A DNA stretch of 64,000 bases from Cytospora piceicola (lineage: Eukaryota > Ascomycota > Sordariomycetes > Diaporthales > Cytosporaceae): assembly GCA_023375675.1 (NCBI GenBank), contig JALQBC010000015.1:496001-560000 (forward strand). Direction: 5' to 3'. Position numbers and translations under genes: made by a program. Of this stretch, positions 55,093-64,000 are shown in pieces (the stretch's first letter is position 1; every line of letters starts with the position of its first letter). The notes below the pieces were generated by a model. It was not told the origin of the DNA. It searched no databases and saw only the letters and a program-made list of their open reading frames with translations.

Positions 55093-56253
55093 CTACAGAT
55101 ACGCCGCAGCAACAGCATCATACTCGGCCTGCGTGAGCGGCGTGACAGACCCGTGCTTCAGCCCGGACGGGAACCCGGCCGCGCCCGACTCCGCCCAGGC
55201 CCCCGCCCCGATGTCCGAGCTCTGGAACGGCACGTACTGGGTGTAGTCGTCCAGGAGGAGGTGGTACAGCCCGGGCGTGGCGTTGTCCGCGAACGAGGCG
55301 GGGCCCTCCAGCGGGCTCTCGTCGCTGACGTAGCCGGCCCCGGCCCGCGCCCACGCGCCGAACAGCCCGCCCGCCGTCGTCTCCTCGTACACCTGGTTGA
55401 CCGTCTCGTTCTTGAGGAAGCGCGCGTAGGAGCCCGCCGCGCCGAGGTACTGGAACTCCTGGTCGATGAGGGGCGTGTCGGACAGGGCGATGTAGTCCGA
55501 GGGGGAGCTGAAGGTGACAAAGTCTGTGGTGGTCGCGTAGCGGATCCGGTCGAGGGTCGCGGTGCCCGTGTGGCCCGTGTCGGATGAGGCGTATTGGCGC
55601 GCGGACCAGAAGACGTAGTAGAGGGACTCTTCGGCGATATAGACAGCCGACGGTGCCCATACCATGCCTGCTGTGTCGGCTTCGACGCTATATATTGGGT
55701 TTTATGCTTAGTCCGGTCCAGGATCATGGCGGGTGAGAGTAGGTGAATGAGGCTGCCGCCGAGAATTATATCATGCTTACATCCGCAAAGAAGACTCGGA
55801 CCAGCTCACAAGGTCAGTAGACTCCCAAACGACGATGCCACGGCTTCCCGTCCGCGTGGCCTGGTCCCAGGAGAAGCCATCAGCGTTGATGTCGAGGTCT
55901 AGTTCCACTGGAGTTAGAATCTATCTTCAAGTATACCATGATGCGTGTCAGGACGACTTGCCTGTGGCAATAAGAAAGAACCCGGATCGGTCATCATTGG
56001 TAGCGAGGAAGACGTCCCGCACAGCCTTTGTTCCCACAGTGGACGCGAGGATGGGTTTCCCATCGTTCAGGAAGGTGAAGCTCGACGCGTTGTTCCCGTT
56101 GGACAGGTACTGCTGGATTTGAGGGACCTCATCCGTGAAGGTCGAAATGAGATAGCCGACATAATCCGTATCAGTCGCCCGTGGGGCTGGGCTGCTGGCC
56201 ACGAGCAGGGCGGCCAAAGCAGTTGTTGCTACAATAAGAGTGGCAGTATGCAT
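55093..56253 (-). CDS. Secreted GH43-like beta-propeller hydrolase
   Basis: Exons 56253-55962, 55898-55781 and 55687-55093 code 334 residues. The signal peptide is [21 protein letters not shown]. Family features are [25 protein letters not shown] across the first junction, [38 protein letters not shown], and PLEGPASF with the Glu-Gly-Pro motif that carries the general acid in GH43. The fold is a five-bladed propeller; related enzymes cut arabinan or xylan side chains. The exact activity is unclear because the closest fungal groups are uncharacterised. Intron 1 begins GCAAGT, a GC-AG intron: no GT in this area restores the ATDLDI block, and the phase closes only with GC. Intron 2 has donor GTAAGC. 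The start at 56253 is preferred because it begins the signal peptide; an upstream ATG at 56298 would bury it. Confidence 0.83.
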
Positions 56254-57386
56254 ATTATCGACGTCTAGAAGATCCTCCTCTTGAAACAAAGAAAACACAA
56301 TACCTTCAAGTCAGGATAGCCTCTTCCAGGCCAAAGTATATGACCATCGCCACCCCAGCAGGCAGGCTATTTCGTCATCACCACCCACAATCATGCCGAG
56401 GCATAAAACCTTTCTCACAGCAAAAGGCCCACGAAACATGTTCAGATGTACGGCCTAATATGGAAGACGGAGGATCTCGTGCCAATCCGGCTCCGCATGT
56501 CCGTGCTTGGCCTCGGTGGCTTGTCCGGCTTGGTGGTTCCTGAGAAGCGTGCCAATCCGCTTGCTCCTTTTATACCCGCCAAGGAGTTGTGACGGATTAG
56601 CTGGGGTAGAACAGTATCCATAATGTGATGAAATGATTTCTGTCCGCCCACCCTATGAACGAGAGCCTGGCGGTTTGTCTGCACATGGTTTGAAACTAGC
56701 CGAAGCAGGGTGGTTAGTATATGCACCTGTCCACATGACCACATTGTTAGGGGAGCATTTTCCCGAGTTTCACGTAAATTTCCTGATCCACCACTGGGCA
56801 GGGCAGTGCCAACGCAGGCGTAAGGCAACTCACCACATGAACAACCTTCGCAAGCCCGTATTTGAAGACCAGACCCTCATATAAACATACTCGTCTATAT
56901 ACCCATCAAGACGCAATGCCCCAACGCAATTACAATGATACATGAAGCAAGTAAACCCGAGCCCCGCTCGCTATGCATATCCTCTGAAAACCCAGTAATC
57001 GCACCACCCAATGCACACACAAACCAAAAGGACAAAGTGGGAAGAAAAGTAAAGTCAGCTATCATAATGATGATTGCAACATGTTCAAGATCGAAACATG
57101 TGTCCCAATGCCCTCGATCCTGGTTCTTGAATTGCTTCATCCGCGGAGGGCCTCTAGAACCGGTTGCACCCTCCACAAACCAAACCCCCAAGCCTGCCAA
57201 CCCAATCCATCCGAGTCAGCCGGTTTGATATGCGAGTAGAAATAGACCAAGTCTAGGTAGGAAGTAGTACCACGGTCTGACTTAGTGACAGTGACACCCG
57301 AAGACCCGTGGACAAAGAAGATAGACAGCTGAGCTGCGGTGTGGTTCGTCAAAACGACAAGGACCACAATCCAAAGCACGACAGTC
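56254..57386. promoter_or_regulatory. GH43-like promoter region and F-box gene 3' flank
   Basis: The 1.1 kb hold the promoter of the GH43-like gene and the 3' untranslated region of the F-box gene. No coding sequence was recognised. Confidence 0.4.
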
Positions 57387-59996
57387 TCAGATGTACCCAC
57401 CATCCTCCCTGAGTTCCGTAACTGCCTGACTGGCCTCCACCGCAACCTTGTTTCCGGCGGCGGGACTCTCGAGCATGCTGATGCCCTTGATGCCTGCGCC
57501 GAAGTCCTGCACCAGAATCTTGGGATCCTGTCCCGTAGACACTATCCTTCGGTAGTCGGACTTGGCGCTCAAGACCCAGCTAGCATGCCACCTAGGGAAA
57601 TCCAACAGCTGTCCGCCAGTCTCCATGTCAAACACCTTGATATCGGTATCATAAGAGCCAGAGATCAACCGTCCCGACACACTGTCTATATGGAGGGATC
57701 GAACCAGGCTCTCATGGGCCTTCATCTCCCGAAGACACTCGCCCGTATTGGCATCCCAGATGCGGATAACCTTGTCGTTGCCCGCGCTGGCAACGTACCG
57801 GCCATCCTCGGAGAATTGACTGCAAGCCAACCCCTTGGTATGGCCCCGGAACTCGCGAATCTGCTTGCCTGTATCAATGTTCCACAACTTGACGCGGAAG
57901 TCTCCACTGCAAGACACAATCGTGTTTCCGCGCATCTGCACAGCGTTGACTGGACCACCGTGACCCCTCAACTGTTTCAGAAGCTGCCCGGTGGCGCGAT
58001 CCCATACGCAAATGCTGATATCCTTAGAGCAAGTCACGATGTGCTTGTCGTCAAAGCAAAGATCGAGCACAGCAGCCGCATGGTGCTGGAGTCGACGTAC
58101 GGGGCGGTAGCCACCATTGACGTCGTACACGATACAGGAGCCATCGGAACTGCCGGTGACTAGGATGTGATCGTCATACTGGAGGCAGAGGATGGATGCG
58201 TTGTGGTGGGTTTGGAAGGAAACTGTGGTGGGCACAGAAGTGGTGCGGTGGGTACCGGCTTGTGCACCTGTGTGTGGCTCGTACGTTGCGGAGTGTGTTG
58301 GGTTGCCGTCTTCGCCGTACAGGAGAGTGTTGTCCTTGACAACTTCTGGAGGACCGATGACAAGCTTGCAAGCCAGGGTGCGCATGTCCCAGATTCGAAT
58401 AGTCTTGTCACGAGAGCCGGTGATGATTTTCTGCCTGTGCATATTTGGTCAGCGTCCAGAGAAATGCACTTTATGTCGAGGTAGAGACAAAACTTACTCG
58501 TCGAACTGCAAACAGTAAATACTATCAGAGTGCCCGTTCAGGTAGACCGAGGTTGCATTGCCCTCGTTCCACCTCTTCTTCAACTCCTCCGTCACCCGGT
58601 ACGCGTCCTTCCACTCCACATTCGGCTGTAGAGCAGGGACGCCGAGGCCAGTGCCTGGCTGGATGGGACCGCTGGTAGCGTAGGTCCCGGTCTTCTCGCG
58701 CAGGTACGACTCTCTCCAGATGTGCTGTGAAGCAGCAATCTCATGCCAGGCCTTTGATACCAGGCTCGCCCTCGCCAGGTCTGCAGCATCGAGATGGGCG
58801 AGCACCTGAATCGCCAACTCTACGGGCAGCCTGTCGATGAAGTCGATCCTGCTGATCTCGGGGGCACATCCGTGGAGGATCTGGTCGCCTCCGGTGGTGA
58901 CCATGTCCAAATCCAAATCGCCAGCTATGGAGTCGGAACTGGTGACAGCGATCCCTATGCCACTCTCGCGGTCGTTTTGGACCGAACTGAGAGTCAGCCG
59001 TTTGTTCTTTGGCACAGGCGTGTCGCCATGGCCCTGTGGGTGTACGGTCGGAAACATGTCCTGCTGCCAGGCTTGCACCGCCGCTCGCGCACCGGAGCCT
59101 CCGCTCCGTGGTATGACGGGGGGTTCGGCGCCCATGCCGGGCCTGGGGACAGTGTAATGCAGGTCGTCTTGTTGCTCGTGGGGGTGTAGCGAGAGGTCGG
59201 AGTACAGGATGCGGGAATTGCGGAAGCTGGCAGCCTGACGCACTCGGTGCCAGGTGGCGTTGATGGCGCCGTGGCTCGTGGTTGGACGATGCTGGAGGTG
59301 GGAACCAGATTTCGAGGGCCCAGATGAAGATGAGGATGGGGAAATGCTGTTGTAGATGTGTTGGTGGGAGTAGGAAGGAACGTGACTGGAGCGTAGTTGG
59401 CGTCGTCGAACGTCGTGAGGATCGTTGTTGTCGTGAGGGTCGTGAAGTTCTTCCTCAAAGGTGTCCGCGCCTGTTACTGTAGCGAGGGAAGTTCTACGAT
59501 GAACAAGACCCTTGAGCGAGACGGAAGCGCGTCTGAAGATGCCACTGATCCTCCCTTTGCCCTTTCCCTTGGCGTTGCCAGCGAAGTCTGGGTAGTTGTT
59601 ACCGTGTTCAGCAGCCCATTGGGTCGTGAATACCGAGCTAGCAGTAGGAGTAACGGTGGCAGGCAAACGTGCGGAGGTCTGACCGCGATCAAGGGAGAGG
59701 TCGCGGGTCTTGGATTCGAGGTCGTCCAGAGCAAAGACCGAAGACTTGGGTCGCCAGGGCAGGGACATACTCCGGTGCTTTGTGGTTTGGGCGCGGCGGG
59801 GAATGGCAGAGGCAGAGGTAGAGGCAGAGGTAGACGCAGAGGTAGACGCAGAGGCAGAGGAGGATGGCTCGCCGGACTTGTTCGGGAACGGGAGTGTATC
59901 GATGGAGGAGTCGTTGTCGGCTTCGGGGTACAATGCCTCGTGTGCAGGAGCCCAGTCGTTGATTGGGAAGATGCGACGTGTAGAAGCGGCCGCCAT
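57387..59996 (-). CDS. F-box / WD40-repeat protein (SCF substrate receptor)
   Basis: Exons 59996-58498 and 58434-57387 code 848 residues. The N-terminal 380 residues are Ser-rich and disordered, with an STSASTSAST tract near residues 50-62. An F-box spans about 387-432 (IDRLPVELAIQVLAHLDAADL to WHEIAASQHIW). WD40 repeats follow from about 487: SDSIYCLQFDEQKIITGSRD, KTIRIWDMRTL, VTGSSDGSCIVYDV, VTCSKDISICVWDRATGQ, VSCSGDFRVKLWNIDTGK, VASAGNDKVIRIWDANTGE, and ISGSYDTDIKVFDMETGG, seven blades in all. Such proteins recruit phosphorylated substrates to an SCF ubiquitin ligase. The target is not known; an insert between the first two blades (GEDGNPTHSATYEPHTG) is unusual. The intron has donor GTAAGT and acceptor GCACAG and splits a Glu codon. 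I could not place it as Met30, Pop1 or FWD-1 from the sequence alone. Confidence 0.9.
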
Positions 59997-60348
59997 CGTG
60001 ACTGACTTCTCTCCCGTCCTGCAATGGGTGGTGACTTCCCAGATGAGCTGTGGATTGTAACGGTAACTGTAACTGTAACAGGGACGGTTTGAGGGAGACC
60101 GTTACAGGAGTGGGAACTTGGAAGGAGCGATGAATGAGCACGGACACACAAGAGTCTCCAACCCTTCTCGCTTGGTCGGCAACAACGGCGGTGACGAGCA
60201 AGGGCAATAACAACAACCAACTACCTGGAAGGTTCCGTATGATACCGAGGTACTATCGGACGATAAGAACCAAATAATAATGTATAAAAGAAGGGAAGGA
60301 ATGCGTTGTGTATGTACAATGAGCAGAGGAGGACAGACGGTACACAGC

Positions 60349-60392
60349 ATACATACATACATACATACATACACACACACACTCACTCACAC
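60349..60392. repeat. CATA / CA microsatellite
   Basis: Tandem ATAC units are followed by CA dinucleotides and CACT units. It lies in the leader or promoter of the F-box gene. Confidence 0.8.
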
Positions 60393-61092
60393 ACAGCACA
60401 AAAATACGGTTGAATAGAAAGGAAAGGAAGGAAGGGGAAAATGCGGATTAGGTGGGATGAGACAAGTTGTGTTCTGTTGATGAGAATGGTCAGACGTCGG
60501 AAAGCAACAGAAGCTCGGGACGCGGTCGGTCGGTGTCGGCGACAACGGAACACCAAACAATTGGCACTGCTGGCCACTAAAGGCAGGCACTGAACCTTGC
60601 AGGGTAGAACCAGACACAGAAGAGTCAATTGGGCAACTGACAGGGGGCTGACTCCGTTGGACTACGGGGCCCCCATCCGCTAAAACAAGCCAAATTTACA
60701 CAGTCCTGACAGTACGCTAGACCCCCCATTTCTACGTACGCCTGTCCAAAATTTAATTCAAGCATCCATCCCGAAAGCCCGGGACATGGATCATGGGGGC
60801 AGGGGGCGTTGATCTGAACCGGCACGCCACAGGGGGCAACAAGGGACGGGCAAGGCCTGCAGGGTCTGCAGGGTCCAGAGCTAAACTGAACAAAGAAGAA
60901 AACGGGGGTCCAGTTTGCTCTCAGCTTCAGGGTTCGAGCCGCAGGAGCCGTCATGTCACAAGATATTTCCAGGGGTGCCCAGGTGGTCTTTTCCCCTCTG
61001 AAATCCGGGGTCCGGGGCTTGCCTATTTTTACACAGTATGAAATGAACGCTATTGAATAAAGATGGCTGGCTACCTACTGTACGTAGCACTC

Positions 61093-61132
61093 ACCTACTT
61101 AAGTACCTACTTAAGTAGGTACTTAAGTAGGT
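61093..61132. repeat. 40-bp perfect palindrome
   Basis: The left 20 bases are ACCTACTTAAGTACCTACTT and the right 20 are their exact reverse complement, with no spacer. It is made of nested CTTAAG and GTAC cores. The strands could form a 20-bp hairpin or cruciform. Confidence 0.92.
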
Positions 61133-63445
61133 ATACATACAAACGATGCATCGAAGTGTGCCGTCGACTTGCATCCATGGATGATCTTCCAGGTTCCTCC
61201 CATCATCCTTCGTGCTGCTACTTTCCAGGGTTCATGTGTACCTGGCTGCCTAGGTATTTTATTCGTTGGGGGCCGGAAAATCTCGTCTCGCCCTGTTTGG
61301 TACAAAAACTCCTCAACGGACGGGACGTATCTACCAGACTTGAAGAGTCAGGGCGAACGCGAGTGAGGAGGTCCAATCGGTTGTCGGCCGACCAACATGA
61401 AAATACCACAGAACTGGGACTGGTTGGTGGTGGCGAAGATTGCAAAATGGTGGCCAGCAGCGAGTAATGGCGAGTAAAAGATAATCATGTCGTGCTGGCG
61501 TGCCTGGAAATCATGCCACCCAGGCCATTCAGGCCACCCACCTTATCACCCCCTTTTTGTAGCCCAACGCCACTGTTTCGAGCACTGAATGCAAGTCCCG
61601 TCGATCCCATCTTACAGCAGCAGCCAACGGCAATGAAAATAGCCCTGGTCCCAGTCAGCCAAATATCATACACATGGACTACCATGGACACAGTAATCAA
61701 TACCTGCGGTATACATCGTATATCAATTGGTGTTATGCAGTACATGCAGTGTAACTCGGAAGGATCTGCGACAGTGAAGCCTCAGTTTAAACTACCTACT
61801 GTGAGTATGTGGTAGATCATCTGTACACAAATCTATACTTACCGAGAAACCGGGCCTCCTCACCGCAGCCTCAACACATGTGCAATAAACAATATTGAAC
61901 CAAAGCCATGTCGGCTGACTACTGGATTAGGTTGCTGGTCGGTCAAATTGACGGCGGCCTTATGTCTCGAATGAGATAGGTAGAACAAAAAGCCACGACT
62001 CCTCCCCATCTCCAAAGGGTGGCAGGCCGGGTATCTCACACCATGTCATCTCACAACACGTGGCTGTTGGGGGGGGGCCACGTTGAATATCGAGAAGTCT
62101 CAACATTTACCACGTATTCAGCAGTGGCACGGCACTTGAGCTGACTCTCGCTACCACGGTGAGGCTGCATATCCATCCACCCGCACGCGATCTTCGCAGT
62201 TGTCCACATCGCACTCGACCACGTCTTGATATTTTCTCCGCCATCACAAACTTGTTCATCGGTAGGGTGTTTCATTGATAATTATAATGAAAGTAACTTG
62301 GCTCCCGTTTCCATCTCTTGTATTCCAGGTGCAATTTATCATGGTACTAATTTGCCGGAGACGAGTCTATCAAACTCGAATGGAGAACCCCGCGGCCCGG
62401 TGCCGCTAAGCGAGATCTGTCTCCATGCTGCTGTGGAATTGTACATAGAACGATTAGGACATGCTTTGATATTTATATGCAAAGGTAGATCCTTCTGAGG
62501 ACGACTGACCACAAACATTACTGGACCCGGGGATGGCACGGTGACGCCCTGCACGAATGTAATATACATGCATTTGAGAGATCTTGTACGACCTACAGTA
62601 CAGATTGATATCTCTTGCCTGAAGATGCCGGGCCCACTTCACTTCGGCTCCTTGCATGGACATACCCACACCCCACTCCGGGTCGATCACGGTACCGGTA
62701 ACATCGAATTCACCACGGACGAGGGCGACAAGCCTCGTCAAGCGTGTCGTTGCAAAGCATCACGGCCTCGACGTTGGACGGGTGAGTACCTCCATACCAC
62801 TGCAGAGTCGAAGTGACCAGTTGACTTTCCCACCAGAGACCCAGGAACATCAAATTATTGACCTCACAGCCTACTTGACACTCGGCAAGTCGCGACGTGA
62901 TCGCATCCTTTCTCATCCTTGAATGTCCTCATCAGTTCGCAACGTGCTCAACAGCGGGCGGACGTGTTTCGGTCCATCTACTGGGGTCGGCGGAATTGAT
63001 CACGACCTATGTCTCGGTCCCCGAATTCAGACTGGACTTGGCATCTGTGTCCAACACCTTGTGGGGTGAGCACTTCATGCGCTGAACTGACTAAGGGCAG
63101 AATGGTTGTCGAGCAGACGGGGTTTCAGATCATGAGATAACTTAATTATTCTTATCATCAGACAACTTGAAATTGAAGTCCGCCAACAGGGTTCGGTTGG
63201 TGGTAAACCACAGACGATGTTTTGTGTGTTGTGGACTGGCCAATCATCATGTTTCAGGCCAGGTATATCGTATGGATGCCCGTCAATACCATGCATGAGA
63301 CCGTACGCAGTAGATGACAATCAATTGCACACCGCTGGTAAAATGCATCACGAGGTTCTCATGACACTGCGAAACCTACGCCGCGTCTTTCAGACTACCT
63401 TGATATCGCACCAGAAGACGCGAAGAGGTTAACCGGCTGGAAGCG

Positions 63446-64000
63446 ATGGACGATTACACGTACCATAATAAGTGGGCTTCCGGCCAGAGCCATCAAGGCC
63501 CAGATTATTTCGCACTGGGTCCAGTGGATGATGCGTCTGCTCCCTATCTCAAGGCCAAGAGGGGCCCGCCCATCAATGCATACAACCTTCCGATCGGCCA
63601 AGTGCACCAAGGCCCAACAACATCTAAGCTTCATGTCGCAGCTGTACCGCCATTCCACGTCATGACCACAAACGGATCGAGAGCGGCCGTGCCGGCCCTG
63701 GACTTCAACGGCCACATCCTACACGCCTCCAACAAGCCCGTCCCGGAGGAGCTGATGCGACTCTCCAGCGGGGGCTCGGTAGCTGAGGCGGGCTCGGTCA
63801 TCGACGAGGAGAGCGGGCGGACATATCACAACCACAACACGGGCAAGTACTTCTTCCCCAACGACCCGACAGAGCAGGACCGCCTCGACCTCCAGCACAA
63901 GCTCTTCAAGCTCTACCACGATGGGGCCCTGTACCGGGCCCCCGTTCCGTCTCCGAAGAACGTGCTGGACGTCGCCACGGGGACGGGGATATGGGCGATT
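63446..64000 (+). CDS. LaeA-like SAM-dependent methyltransferase, N-terminal part
   Basis: From ATG 63446 the frame is open to the window edge, 185 residues, and continues beyond. The N-terminal 100 residues are variable (MDDYTYHNKWASGQSHQGPD). Then comes ESGRTYHNHNTGKYFFPNDP, TEQDRLDLQHKLFKLYHDGALY and KNVLDVATGTGIWAI. This is the standard entry of the fungal LaeA/UMTA-type methyltransferases, with E/VLDxGxGTGxW as SAM motif I. LaeA itself sits in the velvet complex and controls secondary metabolism and development; the many paralogues are mostly uncharacterised, so this gene is not necessarily the global regulator. The start could lie further upstream, since the frame stays open for a few codons (EEVNRLEA) before the ATG. 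The remainder of the domain lies outside the window. Confidence 0.88.
   Translation, partial: MDDYTYHNKWASGQSHQGPDYFALGPVDDASAPYLKAKRGPPINAYNLPIGQVHQGPTTSKLHVAAVPPFHVMTTNGSRAAVPALDFNGHILHASNKPVPEELMRLSSGGSVAEAGSVIDEESGRTYHNHNTGKYFFPNDPTEQDRLDLQHKLFKLYHDGALYRAPVPSPKNVLDVATGTGIWAI

Larger units (their letters stand above)
59997..63445. promoter_or_regulatory. 3.4-kb intergenic region with palindrome and microsatellites
   Basis: The first 600 bases are the F-box promoter and leader, including a (CATA)/(CA) microsatellite at about 60349-60392. A 40-bp palindrome sits at 61093-61132. From 61.5 to 63.4 kb I see only short, unconvincing open frames and a G9 run at about 62066. The end is the promoter of the LaeA-like gene. 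Confidence 0.5.

Noticed and set aside
61492..61815. 107-codon open frame in the intergenic region
   Set aside because: Overlaps an antisense frame of similar length; no domain or codon bias.
62541..62922. Open frames resembling a carrier-protein helix (SLVKRVVAKHHGLDV)
   Set aside because: The resemblance is confined to a few residues, there is no DSL phosphopantetheine site, and flanking sequence is not coding-like.

Overview
The window is nuclear DNA of a filamentous ascomycete, most likely a Sordariomycete. The evidence is short GT-AG introns with CTAAC-like branch sites, fungal-only gene families (HET domain, LaeA-like methyltransferase, eqolisin protease, GH55 glucanase), scattered CCTAGGTA/TACCTAC motifs between genes, and a 6-kb block destroyed by repeat-induced point mutation (RIP). 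I cannot name the species from sequence alone.

Layout. 1-9 kb is gene-dense: the 3' end of a dynactin p62 subunit gene, ribosomal protein eS7, a Baeyer-Villiger-type flavin monooxygenase, an Old Yellow Enzyme-type reductase, and an uncharacterised coiled-coil protein. 9-16 kb is mostly intergenic but holds a membrane-anchored sulfotransferase-like gene and arrays of CCTAGGTA-type repeats. 16-25.3 kb carries an EamA/SLC35-type transporter, a secreted or membrane-anchored arylsulfotransferase-like protein, a DUF7704-type membrane protein, a small protein with a myristoylation-type N-terminus, and a large hydrophilic dehydrin-like protein. 25.3-37.7 kb is gene-poor: a HET-domain gene that stops short, an unrecognised conserved-looking 532-residue protein, and a glutamic protease. 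37.74-43.7 kb is an extremely AT-rich RIP relic, almost devoid of CpA/TpG, with no ORF. 44-53.3 kb has a GH55 beta-1,3-glucanase with an in-frame amber codon before a Ser/Thr-rich tail, an Scs3/FIT2-type ER protein, and an Ap4A phosphorylase. 53.3-64 kb holds a 321-bp hAT-type MITE with an 8-bp target duplication, a GH43-like secreted protein using a GC-AG intron, an F-box/WD40 protein, a 40-bp perfect palindrome, and the start of a LaeA-like methyltransferase cut by the window edge.

Functionally this is a patchwork, not one pathway. Housekeeping genes (dynactin, eS7, FIT2, Ap4A phosphorylase, F-box/WD40) sit beside secreted degradative enzymes (G1 protease, GH55, GH43-like) and possible accessory metabolism genes (BVMO plus OYE, the unrecognised 532-residue protein, the LaeA-like methyltransferase). 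The secreted enzymes and the HET gene flank the RIP block, which fits a compartmentalised fungal genome. Exon structures were assembled by hand from splice consensus, reading-frame closure and family resemblance; none was verified by alignment or RNA.
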